Below are positions 24,259 through 35,295 of a stretch of DNA of 64,000 nt, in pieces. This DNA comes from Gaeumannomyces sp. JS-464. Taxonomy: Eukaryota > Ascomycota > Sordariomycetes > Magnaporthales > Magnaporthaceae. The stretch is taken from assembly GCA_002197995.1 (NCBI GenBank), contig NGZR01000001.1, forward strand, positions 5,642,001 through 5,706,000, in the 5' to 3' direction. Within the stretch, counting starts at the first letter, position 1, and every line of letters starts with the position of its first letter. The translations under genes were made by a program, and so were the position numbers. Below the pieces are notes generated by a model. That model made no database searches, was not told the DNA's origin, and saw nothing but the letters and a program-made list of their open reading frames with translations.

Positions 24259-25667
24259 CTAGGCGACAACACCAGGGCGGGAACCCCAGCCGACGTCGAG
24301 GATGGTCATGACGGACCACGTCTTGATGAGCGAGTGGAACCACGCAAAGAGAACCATGGCCGGCAGGTAGACGAGGTCGGACGGGTGGTTCCAGAAGTGA
24401 GGCAGCGGCTTGATCATCTTGGTCGCCAGGATCCACGCCAGCATGTGCCAGGGGCTGACGACGCCCGACGCCCAGGCGAGCCAGACGAGGGCGGCGTCGG
24501 TGTACAGGGCAAAGTTAACGACGCGCGCGATGTAGACGGCGTAGATGGACACGGGCTGGGACGCGTAGACGGCGGGCCGGCGGAGCAGGGTGGTGTTGGA
24601 CCTGGGCGCGGTGCGGGCCCAGCGGACGCACTGCCGCAGGAACTTGGTCCAGCCCTCGACGCCCAGCCGCGTCTCCATGGTGGCCCGGGGCCCGTGCTGG
24701 AAGTGGGTGCGCCAGCCGCCGTTGACCAGGTGGCGCGTGATGCAGTTGTCGTCGTCCGGGTTCAGCGGCCCGACCGTGCCGAAGCCGTAGGACCAGTGCT
24801 CGTTGCAGAAGTGGTCGAGGAACGCCTGGTCCTGCACGACGCTGGTGCGGTACGCGGCCGTCCGGCCCGAGATGACGTACACGCTGCCGTCGGTGCCGAT
24901 GGAGCCGCGGAGCTCGAAGTTATGGCGCTCCAGGTACAGGCATGCGAAGAAGTTGAGCAGGTCGACGGCCAGGGCGTCCCACATGCCCGCGAAGAGGCCG
25001 CGCCAGGTCTCCGCGCGGAGGAAGTCCAGGCTCGGGTGCTCACGGCGGACCCGCTTCTGGGTGCAGACTCCTCCAACCTCCGGATCCTTGAAGGGCGCCA
25101 GGATGTTCTCAATGTAGCCCTCGGGCCAGAAGACGTGGTCGTCAGCGAAGATGACATAGTCGGTCTTGACAAGGGGCATGGCCGCCGCCAGCTGCCACCT
25201 CTTGTTGGCCTGGGCCGACCTGGCCACCAGGACGTCGGGTGCGGAGTCGCCGCCGCCGCTCTTGCCGTGCTCCACCCAGTGGTTGGCGGCCGCCTCGTTC
25301 GCCTCGCCAACGGCCGAGATGATGACGGCGCTGACTCCGCTCTTGAGCGCCGACGCCATCGTGTTGCCAAAGTCCTCGCCGCTCGGGTCGACCGTGGGGA
25401 TGACGACGGTGGCGTCCTCGACACGGACCGCGAGCCTCTGCTCCCCGTGGATGGGTCGGGGATGCGCTTGGGGGCGACGCTCTTGTAGAAGAGGTTGCCG
25501 ACGATGTGGATGAAGAGCCGAAGGTAGCGGAATACGAAGAGCAGGAGGAACCACCTGGTGTATCCCGTGGCGAGAAAGACGGGCGCGAGCAGACATGGCA
25601 CCCAGAAGTAGCCCATGAGCACCGCCGAGGGGCGGCGGGCCCGCTTGGGCTCCGAGTGGGCAGGCAT
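24259..25667 (-). CDS. GT2 polysaccharide synthase-like glycosyltransferase
   Basis: Processive-type family 2 glycosyltransferase resembling the fungal Cps1/GT2 proteins linked to surface polysaccharide and hyphal growth. Two N-terminal membrane segments (VLMGYFWVPCLLAPVFLATG; WFLLLFVFRYLRLFIHIVG) precede the cytosolic catalytic domain: VEDATVVIPTVDPSGEDF, DYVIFADDHVFWPEGY (DD motif), GTDGSVYVISGRTAAYR, GPLNPDDDNC (third Asp) and the acceptor motif RQCVRW (QxxRW). Two or three C-terminal helices follow. The frame changes near residue 77 because the CCCC run at 25443-25446 (GGGG in the coding sense) appears one base short; repaired, the protein is 469 aa. Start ATG 25667 fits a TATATAAA about 200 nt upstream. 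The polymer made is not predictable. Confidence 0.87.
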
Positions 25668-25868
25668 ACCGGCTCCTATGCGAGCGAGCCCAGCGTAGTC
25701 GACTTGTTTTGGCGACGACTGCGGTTTCGGGAACAGACCAAGGTATAGCGAGACCGTTGTCGGGTGGGAGGTAGCGAAGTGCCCCCAGGGTGAGAAGGGT
25801 CTGATATAAGCCTGTTGCTGCTTGTCTCTCTTTCCTGTCGGTTCTCAATAGTGTTAGGGGCTGAGGAG

Positions 25869-25876
25869 TTTATATA
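25869..25876 (-). promoter_or_regulatory. TATA box of GT2 gene
   Basis: Reads TATATAAA on the minus strand, about 200 nt upstream of the GT2 start codon at 25667. Strong match to consensus; distance plausible. Confidence 0.45.
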
Positions 25877-25885
25877 ATCGACCGA

Positions 25886-26022
25886 GTGAGCCTGAAACTG
25901 GCAACTCTCCCTCTTTGAGAACCAGGTGAGTTGGTGTGAAAACTGCCAACCCTAAAGCCCTCTCTGGGAACAAGGTGAGTTGGCCTGATACTGTTAAACA
26001 CAAAGCCCTGTCTGGGAACAAG
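25886..26022. repeat. Imperfect tandem repeat, about 48 bp x 3
   Basis: Three head-to-tail units: 25886-25925 (shorter, diverged), 25926-25974 and 25975-26022. Units 2 and 3 start GTGAGTTGG and end with CCCT[CG]TCTGGGAACAAG; unit 1 starts GTGAGCCTG and ends GAGAACCAG. They lie just upstream of the GT2 TATA box, so they could be promoter elements or simply minisatellite sequence. Confidence 0.7.
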
Positions 26023-26820
26023 TCCAACGAGTGATTAATCTCTTCCCGACTAAAGTCATTGTATAAATAAATTTCTTTGTATCCCTATTGGTTTTTGATG
26101 CCTCGGTCGTTTTGGCCTCTATTGTTCTATTTACCAGGCATACCACTTCAAAGGTGAAGTTACCCTGTTAGCGGGCACGCGATGCCACTCAATGGCAAAC
26201 AAATACAATGCTCTCCTGTCATGTTTCGTAGGCTACCGTGTCGAACCATCTCAAGTCTTTGCTGACGCCCCTTGTCAGGAACTGTTGACACCGTTGCTGG
26301 AAACATTGCTGAGTGGGAGACCTTATTCATTGTGCAATAACCCTATTCAAAATTCGAGCCAACTCATTTAATTCTTTTAATTTGACCTCTTCCTTTTAGC
26401 CTAAGCAGTCGTCACTCGTCTTTGGGGTTCACTTGCTGTTATATCTGCAATCAGGTTCGTCACTGGCGCCCTCACAATTTGATTGAGTAACGGCAATCAA
26501 CACATTCACAATGCACATAGCTTGTTTTTCTAGTTTTGTGTTTTAGCCGTTGTTTGGATTACTTCAAGACAGATGCCGTTGATGCTTGATGGCAAACCTG
26601 CGAAGGCGCTGGTTCGGAGTGGACCTTTCAGAGACCGTTTTGGAGTGGACACAAACTCTCCTACGCCTGCCCTCATTGAGCTTTGAGTGATCACCCGAGA
26701 AGATGACGCCAACTAGGAAATAAAAAAAGGGTTCGGTATTATTTCGCACGCAGCCCCGAATGTTGGATTCGGGGAGCCGACGTAATCTGATGGACCTGGC
26801 TGCTGAACCCTTGATAGGTC

Positions 26821-27074
26821 TCAAACGAGCTTGTCGCAGCCGATCTGGTTGGAGCCGCACACCTGCCGCCCCGACAGCAGCGACGACTCCTTCGTGGACG
26901 CGTAGGTCAGCAGGAGGCCGCCGTCGACCGGGATCGTGTCGACAGGCGGAAGCCGTCGTACTCCTGGACCGAGGCGGAGGAGGAGACGGCCGCCACCAGG
27001 CTGGCGGCTGCGCTGGCAGCGAGGGCCAGGAGGATCGCCGGAAGGGACTTGACAGAGACCGTGATGGCGAGTAT
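26821..27074 (-). pseudogene. Small secreted protein remnant, start codon lost
   Basis: Reads as a roughly 84-residue secreted protein if two defects are ignored. The frame opens with ATA CTC GCC at 27074 where an ATG would be expected, followed by a good signal peptide (SVKSLPAILLALAASAAASL). The mature part starts near SSASVQEYDGFR. The frame is then lost by one base near 26945-26946 and resumes as IPVDGGLLLTYASTKES and RQVCGSNQIGCDKLV before TGA at 26821-26823. No other ATG lies close upstream. The coding-like codon pattern on both sides of the shift argues for a real gene. Either a start-codon mutation (ATG to ATA) made it a pseudogene or there is an upstream exon I cannot see. Family not recognised; two cysteines only. 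Confidence 0.4.
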
Positions 27075-29816
27075 TTTTTTTTCTTTCGGGCGTGGCTTTT
27101 GCTGCGGCGTGGAAGAAGGTGATGGTGGCTTGGGCTGGTGGCTTCTACCAACCGCCCCCAGATCTATTAGAGGAGCCTCAACGCTCCTCTTTCTAGCCGC
27201 AGCAGGGCTAGGTGCCAAGGAGATCCAAGACCAAGTACACGAGGTACAGCTGCTAACCGTCGCGGGGATCTGACAGAAGATCCCGATTCGGTTCCGATCC
27301 CACCAACACCGCCAGCACCGCCAGTTCGTGATGGCCTCCACAGTAATGTTGGCATTCGCCGCCCTTGGCTAGATTGCTCATATGAGTGGATGTGGATCTC
27401 TGTAGGCTGGTGATAACATCCCGAGTCGCGGGGAGCGGCTATGGGTGACAGACACATCTGGTCAGCGCTGCACCATGGCGGGGAGTAAGCGCGTAAAATG
27501 TTTCTCTGTTTGTCGTCGAGCTGGCGGCATATGATGCATTGGCCCTCGTGTTCCATGGTGTGATTGTTGTTCGGCGAGGGGGAGGGATCTTTGCATCGAC
27601 GATGAGGGACTCGTCCTGCTCGTCTGTTTCTCTGCCATCGTCGACCTGCTTCGATATAGCTAGGCTTTGCACTTTTAAAGCTTTCTGGGGGAGCGGGACC
27701 TGCCCGTCGCGGCCAAGACTCCCTCCTGAGTGGGATTGAGATTGCATGGCCTACTACCAAGGCACAGCCGGATGAAAATTCACCAGCTATCGCTGCTCAA
27801 ATTTAGTCCCGGGACACAACGCTAGCATTGGTCTATGTTCTGGTACGGCGACCGCGCTTAGAAGAGGACAGGAAGGCTTTTGTGTGACGTAGATCGGGTC
27901 GTCGATGGCTAGGAACGCTGAATATTTTCGCGGTCGTGGGGGTGACCCGGCTGCTTTTTTTTCTTTTCCGTCCGACGCGCTGGTAGTCCCATTCGTCTGC
28001 GACTCTTTCACGATATGGCACGTTTCAAGGCAGTCAGAGTGGTACTATTGCCTGCAAGGACCTCCTTGTATGACTGTCGTTTGGACTGGTCGCCGCCGAG
28101 AGCCGGTGGTAGAAGACCTGGCTAACCGGCTTACATCAGATCTTAACAGCGAGTTTGGGCCATAGCTGCAAACATCTGTAAGAATGGCGCATAGCCTCCA
28201 TCGAGTGGAGGTCCCGCCCCGGCGTTGTTCCGTTTCTCAACTAGGGCGGACATTGGCCGGCGAAGGTCTCCTCGCGGCGACAGGAACAGGGACCAGGCCT
28301 CCCCAATACTCTGTGATGACCTCGGCTCAGGTGGCATCCCGCAATTCCAAGTATAAAAACCAAAATACAGCGAGGTGGGGGTTGCGGAGCGAGGGATGGA
28401 GAAGGTGGAAAAAGAGATCGCAGGTGACCAAGGGAACAAAGTGGGGGATTACAGACTCGGCATCAAATTCTATCTGACGCAGCTCTGGTTTTGGGCAATG
28501 GTGAGAGCGGCAAGTTCCCGGCCAGGCAGAATCAGGGGCCTCGGGAAGCATTGCCAGAGGCAGGACGCAGTATTCCCTTGCAGCCGGAGCCCGGGTGTCG
28601 AGAGTCTGAGCCAGCCGCGGCGGCGTCTGGGCACCAGAGGCGATGTATGCCTGTTCCCAGAGCTCGGGATCACGTTCTGGTATTAGCTAGCAGAGAGGTG
28701 GTGAGAGGGATCTAGGTCGACGGGGAGAGGGAGAGGCTTTGACTTCTCAGAGGCAGTGGGCGAGGATCAGAATTCCGGGCTCGTAGTGCTGCCTGGTACC
28801 AGTGATTTCGCTTTTTGGATGGAGGGTCAGCGATTATGGCCAAGGTTAGTGATTCAGTTAGGAAAAAGGAAGAGAACGAGAAAGGGAAGAAAGAGGGGAA
28901 ACGGGGGACGATAGAGAGGGGACTGGATGTCATACAAACATGCATATCTTGGAGTGGGATCTCGGCGATGGAGACGGCGACAGTACCATGATTACCGGCA
29001 CCGAGGCCGATGGCGGGACGCCGAGGGGTGGCTGTGGCTAAGGGAGGCTCGGAAAGAGGAATGAAGGTCGCGCGGGAAAGAATAGCGAAAGATTCACGGA
29101 ACAAGAGAGGGGGAAGTAACTTTGCTTTGTTTGTTTCATGCGCGGCGACGAACAGGGTAAGCCGCTGACCACCTACACAGCGCAGGAAGACACACACGCA
29201 CACAGGGATCTGGATAAGCCTGTGGTGCTAGGCGTCGAGGACACAAAAGGACGTGGAGTGCCGAGGTCGCCGGGTTTGGAGCACGAGGAGTGTGGGGGTC
29301 GGTCGAGAAGCCATGGGTTCTGGGGACTGGGCATTTAATGGAAGGTAACGAGTAGACGATGGCTCGGTGATCGTCATGCTTGAGGCTTTGGGCTCAACTT
29401 GGACCTGGTGCCCCGGTGATCTGGAGGGATGCTGAGGAGTGAAAGGCCTGGAGTGCTCCTGCCCTTTGGACGGCTGCAGTAGCTCGACCCAACAAGCCAT
29501 CGGGGCCACCTCTAGGAAATATCCAAGCCTGCGTTGGGGAAAACGTTCCTTATTATTCGTATCGGCGGTAGCTAAAGGATAATTGGCTGTATAGAGAAGT
29601 ATCCTCTGTGACGAGTTTTTATGAAAGCAATACGGGGTGGGCTGTCCGTGAGGAGCAGACTGAAATGGGACTTTGCGCGGCCAAAAAGAAAGTAGAAAGC
29701 AAACAAACAACAAAACTGGTGTGTAAAAGTAAATATGTCGACGGCAATCGCCTGTCGATCTTGATACAGCAAGTAGACGCTGGCGATCTCGCTTGTTCGC
29801 TAACCAAAAATTACAC
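27075..29816. other. 2.7-kb region without recognisable gene
   Basis: Between the secreted-protein remnant and the UbiA-type gene. Several open frames of 60-200 codons on both strands overlap each other and have no motif. A purine-rich stretch lies at 28860-28925. I found no tRNA, repeat family or terminal repeats. Confidence 0.5.
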
Positions 29817-30901
29817 TTATGGCGTGACCAGCATGAGTCCTTCGCCTCCAATCAGCGCCCGGGACAGGGGCAGGCAGTAAAGGGCAACGAGCCAGAGGCA
29901 CCACACCTTGAAGGTGCGCTTGTCGGCCGGCACGGAGCCGCGCACCGCGAGCGTGCGGCCGGCGACGACGAGGCCCAGGCCGACCAGCGGGGCGTAGCCA
30001 AGCACGGTGGTGCACCCCCACATCCACGGCAGGGCGGCGGACCAGGCCAGGACCGGCACGGCGACGAGCCAGCGCGCGGCCGCGTCGCCGACCACGAGCG
30101 GCAGGGTGCGGCGGCCGCGGGCCGAGTCGCCCTCCTGGTCCTTGATGTCCTGGATCGAGATGGTGGAGAAGATGGCGGCGGCCACGACCAGGACCCAGCG
30201 CCCCGCGAGCAGCGGCACCCACGGCCCCGGGGCGACGAGGCCGTGGGCGGCGGGCGCGGGCCCCAGGGGGAGGAGGAGGAGGCCGGGTTCAGGGCGACCT
30301 GGAGGGCGCCGACGCCGAAGCACGGCATGCCCAGGGCGTTGAGGAGGTTCTTGAGCACCGGGTGCTCGGCGCCGCCCAGGTCGCTGTAAATGTAGCCGAG
30401 CAGGATGACGAGCACGCTGGCCCCGGGGGCGCCGAGCAGAAAGCTGGCGAGCACGGCGATGATGGCGAAGGCGACCAGCAGGCTCCCCGCCTCGTTGGGG
30501 GACACCTTGCCAGATGGCAGGGGGCGGTTCGGCTTGTTAATACGGTCCTCCTCGACCGAATCCGGACCGCGCTGGTTTTGAATGTCGATGACTACCAGGT
30601 TGACCCAGACGTAGAGCAGGATCAGTGGCGCGCGGCCGAGCACGACGCGCGGTTCCGGCAAGCCGGCCGACTCGGGCAGCAGCAGCCACAGCGCCACGGC
30701 GTTGGTCAGCGCGAACAAGGCCGAGGGCACGAGGACCGTCTTGATATCGGACTCGGTGAAGAGCCAGATGGTGTGCAGGAAGCGCGTCAGCTCCCGGTGC
30801 GTCGTCTGCCGCTGCGAGACCACGCGGTCGCGGAACAGCTTGACGGGCGAGTCCTCGACGGGCGAGAAGAGCGCCGGCGGGGGGTCTGGCTTGTGAGGCA
30901 T
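29817..30901 (-). CDS. UbiA-family prenyltransferase or terpene cyclase
   Basis: Polytopic membrane enzyme of the UbiA superfamily (about 7-9 hydrophobic segments, 361 aa repaired). Both Asp-rich Mg-diphosphate motifs are visible: VIDIQNQRGPDSVEEDRINK leading into NKPNRPLPSGKVS, and SIQDIKDQEGDSARGRRTLP. The N-terminal ELTRFLHTIWLFTESDIKTV is the pattern of the fungal subgroup that includes the fumagillin-type UbiA terpene cyclase, rather than Coq2. The frame is lost within GGG (CCC in coding sense) at 30285-30287, where one base seems missing; beyond it the second half continues to TGA at 29817. No P450, polyketide synthase or other obvious pathway partner is adjacent; nearest neighbours are a GT2 and a UDP-glycosyltransferase 4-7 kb to the left. 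Confidence 0.85.
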
Positions 30902-33900
30902 CTTGTTTCTTTTGACTGTCGGCGTTGCTTCGGGAGCGTCGTCAGGGGAAGCGCCCGAGGAAGAGCGGCAATGAGAGCGATCTGGAGTAGGAGGAAGCTA
31001 GCAGCTGGCTGCTAGTCTGAGTCTTTCGGACTTGACGGGTATATACAAACGAATGGAAGACCTGTCGATTGAGAGGCAGCCCAAAGAAACGCACAAGGGG
31101 CTAATAGATGAGGATCCGGGGATAATTACGTTCCACCCATCCGCATGCAGAGGCATCGGACCATCGGGTCTTATATGGAACGGGAGCCTCATCGCCATGG
31201 CTTGGACACAGCACACAGCTTTGCTGATACGAGGAGCATCTGTACCCCGAAGGGGGTAGATCCCGGCAGAATGACCGTACACGGTATTGTCAGAGGCCCA
31301 GCAAGGCGTATGCAGTCTGTCCAAGCTGTCAACACCATAAGGCTGATGACATGACACTTTCTCCTGGGCTAGAGAGGCGCATGATGGTGCACAGGTGTGG
31401 CTATAACAGGGGAGAGTAGGGTGTCTGGAAGATGCGGCCCCCAGCGCAGAGGTCTCGGCAGAGCGGACCCGCGTTCTACTGACAGGAGGAGCCGCAGCCA
31501 CGGTGGTACGATGCAGATTTGACCGCCAGCCTGGTCGGCGATGATGCACGATGAGCGTGGAGAAAAAACGTGGCCGAGTGAGCCGCGTCCGAAGATGATG
31601 GTGCGAGACTAAGATCCGGAAAGGGCAAGGATAGACAAAAGAACGAAAGCTTGAATCCAAGTTGGGAAATTTACTCCCTGACCATGCGATGACAGGGGTT
31701 AACTGTCCAAAAAGGAACTGTTTTGGCCGATGCTGGTCGTCAAGAATGTGCCAACCGATAAATTCCTGCGCGACATACCAGGTTGGAAGATGTCGAGGCA
31801 GGGGGCAAAGCCGAGGGAGGGCAGGCAGGGGTTGGTGCAAAGACCCCACCCAGCCGTGACCATGGTCAGCCAAAACCGGTAGGGCTGACGAATTGGCTGC
31901 CGGATATGGCTTCTCGAGCCAAGAGGGCGGCGGCTGTAGCGCATCAGAGGCAAGCCATCTCGTCGGGGGCGGCTCAACGCCACGGCTCAGCCTGGGGGGA
32001 TTCTACAAATCCCGATTTATGTAAGCGTGCTCCTGGTGAACGCACAGTGTGTTGGTGTGACAGCGCCGACTCCGCACATGCGCCCGGAACCCCTTGACGC
32101 TGTTCGAGGGCCTTTGCATCTGCCTGGGGGTGGCCGCGGCTCGGATGCGCCAACCAAACCGTTGAAACCCAGTTAGTCGGCGGGTAGAGGCTTGAGCCGC
32201 GAGAGAAAAAGACGTCAACGCGGGAGGATCGTGCGGGAAGCGCCATAACCGCCAGCCGGCAGGGCGCTGCGAAAAATGATGGCTTAGTTGATGGATGAAG
32301 TGACTGATTAGTGAGGATGATGTTTGTTCTTGGCTCTCCCATGAGCAGCCCCCAATGTTATTCCCGAGCGGCCATAAGGAGCAGGTGACTTGAGCCCGCC
32401 GCATGCGAACAGCCAACAGTCGGTGTATGAGCCGGTGTGGCCGAAGACGGCCCCCTAACGATACCCGAGCCGGCCACCTTGTGACCAAAAATGGGTGCTT
32501 GGAAATCATTCTGTGGAGGTAGGCGGTTGGAGGTGTGAGCCTGAATGTGGTCATTTTCGGGGAGTGCGGATAACCGGGATTAGCAGCATGGCCACGAAAA
32601 GAGCCAACCGTCAGTGCCGGCGGAACGCCGCAGCGGGGCGGAGCGATGATGTCGGACTCCTCAAGGCATCAATTGGCTGTAAGCTGACAAGCCCGACACG
32701 CCAAAAGAGAGGGAAATGAAAAGGAGGGACCAAAAGGGCCCAGGATGTGATGTCAACAGACCCCGGGGACCTTCGGAGGTAAAGAAGACCGGCAAACCGC
32801 GCTGCTCTCAGTCAAGTGCAGTACATAAGCCCGTCAGGTCAGATTCTCGAAGCCCTGCACTGTCTTCCATGGATGTCGCTGTGCTACGCTGCGCCACACG
32901 ATAGGGCTAGAGGGGGTGTGTGTCAGCTGTCAGGGCCCGACCCAGCCACGATGGGGTAGCACAGGAGGAAGACGGCGATCCATGGCAGAGTGGCCCATGG
33001 CGGGACTACCGCCGTCGCGGGAGGCATGCAAGCGAGGTTGTCGGAAAGAAGGAAGAGGCCGAGGCTACGGCGCCGGATCGCAGCCTAAAAAGCGGGGTTG
33101 TCCTCTTTTCCCTTTGTCCAAGGCGCAAGACAAAGACGAGGTAGGTGCTGGGGTGAGTCGAGAACGTGAGCCATGGATGTATGACTGGTATGGCTGCCTG
33201 CGTCAGAAAGAAGGGAAGACTTTGCTCCGAAGAGACAGCGGGCAAGAACAACAGAAACAACCCGGCTCGACCCGGCCGGCCGGCTTCGCGGTCCACTGCA
33301 GGCCTGCAGGCGTCGCACAGCACCTGCAAAGGACGGAAATCATGCTGCCTTACGTACTTCGTGCACGCCGCTCCTCGTGTTAGAGGTTGGAGATATACGG
33401 GGGCCTGGAGATACGCGTATCCGACTGGAGGCTGCACGCCTATCGTGCTGTGACATGCCGATCAGGCGGGCTTGTGTCTCGAAGGGTCGGTTAGGTGATG
33501 TGGGAGCCATGGGCGATTCTGGCCGGCGTCTTTGTTGGTCGTTTGGGAACGGCACGTCCAATCGAGCAGTTCCAACCGGCCGGTATCGATTTTAGCCCCT
33601 TCTGCAGGCCGCTTGGATATATCTGGCAATTGGACCCGGGAGAGCATGCAAAAGCCGCCCAGCCAGCTCGAAGCGGTTGAGCCATGTCGATTGATGGCGA
33701 TGGCGGCTCGCCGGCAGCCGGTACGTACTCCTGTCGTGCACTGCATTGATGCATGCCAGCCCTAGCGCCTGGCCAGCTCGGTTGACTCGATGTGATCGAG
33801 TAAAAGGGCTGGGGTTGATAGGTTATCTGCCATGGTCTGTGCGCAATGGACTTGCATCTGGCGGGAATGTGCCGATAAGAGACACGCCAAATTCCATTGA

Positions 33901-35134
33901 CGGTGGGGAAGCGCCAAGAGATAGATGCAGGGCCTACGGAGTTTAACTGTCTTTGTCCACTGCTTTCACTTCGACAGCATGGCAACAAGACTCGCAGTCG
34001 ATGACGGCTCCCAATGTCAATTGGTACTGACCCAAAGATGCAAGTAGCCTGCTTGCTGTGGAATGTGGCGGGACATTCCAGCACCAACAACGGATGGCAG
34101 CTGTCAAAACAAGAGCCATGGTCTGATTGCCCGACTCGCGTCGCCCAAACTTGGTCCGTCGACGATGGATCTGATGCCAAGTCCCGCACCGCGTCCGGCG
34201 CCAGCGTGCACCCGCACAACCCACGAGTGCCAGAAGCGGCTCCCCCGACATGCACATACATGAGTTGCAGCACGCCTTTTGTTCCCCTTTTCGCCTAGCG
34301 CAGATGCACCACTCACCGGGGATATCGCCTTCCGATATGCACCCTAGACAGCCGTGGTTGCTGTGTCTTACTCCCTACCTCTGCTGAACAATAACCCCGT
34401 GGAGATGGCGCTGCCCCGGCGCCTGGGGTGCGTGGATGCGCAACGTCGTATGGACTATCTGCAGGATGAACGATAAACCCTTCTCCGCCTTTTGGGTCGC
34501 ATGGCGCCTTTTCGTGGCTCGCGAGACTCATGTTTCTGATATAGGTACTTAAGTCCCTCGGTGTGCCCACCCCCAACTCTCTTTCTTGACTGTTGTGGGA
34601 CGAGTTGTCCACCAACAACCCACCCAATCCTCCTCTCCGCTGGTCTTCGTTGTGCTGCCGCGCTTGACCGTTCTTCTCGTGGGGTCTCCCAAGCCTACTC
34701 CAGGCCTACCGTGCGAGTTCGATTCTTGGACCGCCACCCCAAACCGGGCCATCAAATTTGTCCCCCACGCAGGCCAGACCGGACAAAGGCAAGATCGGAC
34801 AGAGCTGCACGTGCCTGTCGTTACAGCAGCCCAGAGTTCAGACGGTTGCATAAGTTTCGGAAGCCCTCGAGGCCAGAGACGTTCGCACCAACCTGCGCCG
34901 ACCGGCCCTGCCTGCACCTGAAGCCTCGAACAAGTGTGCGAATTCGTCGTCGTTTTCGGGGTGCGGACGAAAGCTCCCTCCAAGCGCCGAACCACGAATC
35001 CAGCCAAGCCCTCCAAACGGCTGCCGGCGCTAGAACGCGCAGTCCCCCCGCCACACTGCGGCGTCTCCAGAAGACCCCGCCGCGCGCCGTTTGCCAATTC
35101 GCCGCGTCTCGGCCAGCCCTCTTAGAACACCGCG
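30902..35134. other. 4.2-kb divergent intergenic region
   Basis: Upstream of both the UbiA-type gene (-) and the permease (+). It includes open frames up to 260 codons (33491-34273, -) but these have erratic composition with many Cys/Trp and no motif, so I do not call them. The last 500 nt before 35135 probably include the permease leader with upstream ATGs. Nothing else supported. Confidence 0.5.
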
Positions 35135-35257
35135 ATGGCAGAGAAGGGGGCAACGCTGCGAAAATGGGCCAACAAGCTCGCCGTCGAGTCCGAGCCGGGC
35201 TTGACTAATGCGCAGTTGATGGTATGTGTGCGCTACGTATCCGGGTATTGACAGGGG

Positions 35258-35295
<38 letters not shown>

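Larger units (their letters stand above)
25668..26820. other. AT-rich upstream region of GT2 gene
   Basis: From about 25,850 the base composition drops well below that of neighbouring genes and stays AT-rich to about 26,560. It contains a TATA element and a short tandem repeat, listed separately. No coding potential seen; a decayed transposon is possible but no terminal repeats or transposase fragment was found. Confidence 0.5.

Noticed and set aside
24061..25488. 475-codon plus-strand frame antisense to the GT2 gene
   Set aside because: Shadow frame; the minus strand encodes all GT2 motifs.
33491..34273. 260-codon open frame on the minus strand
   Set aside because: Many Cys/Trp/His, no domain, erratic composition; typical of non-coding GC-rich spacer.
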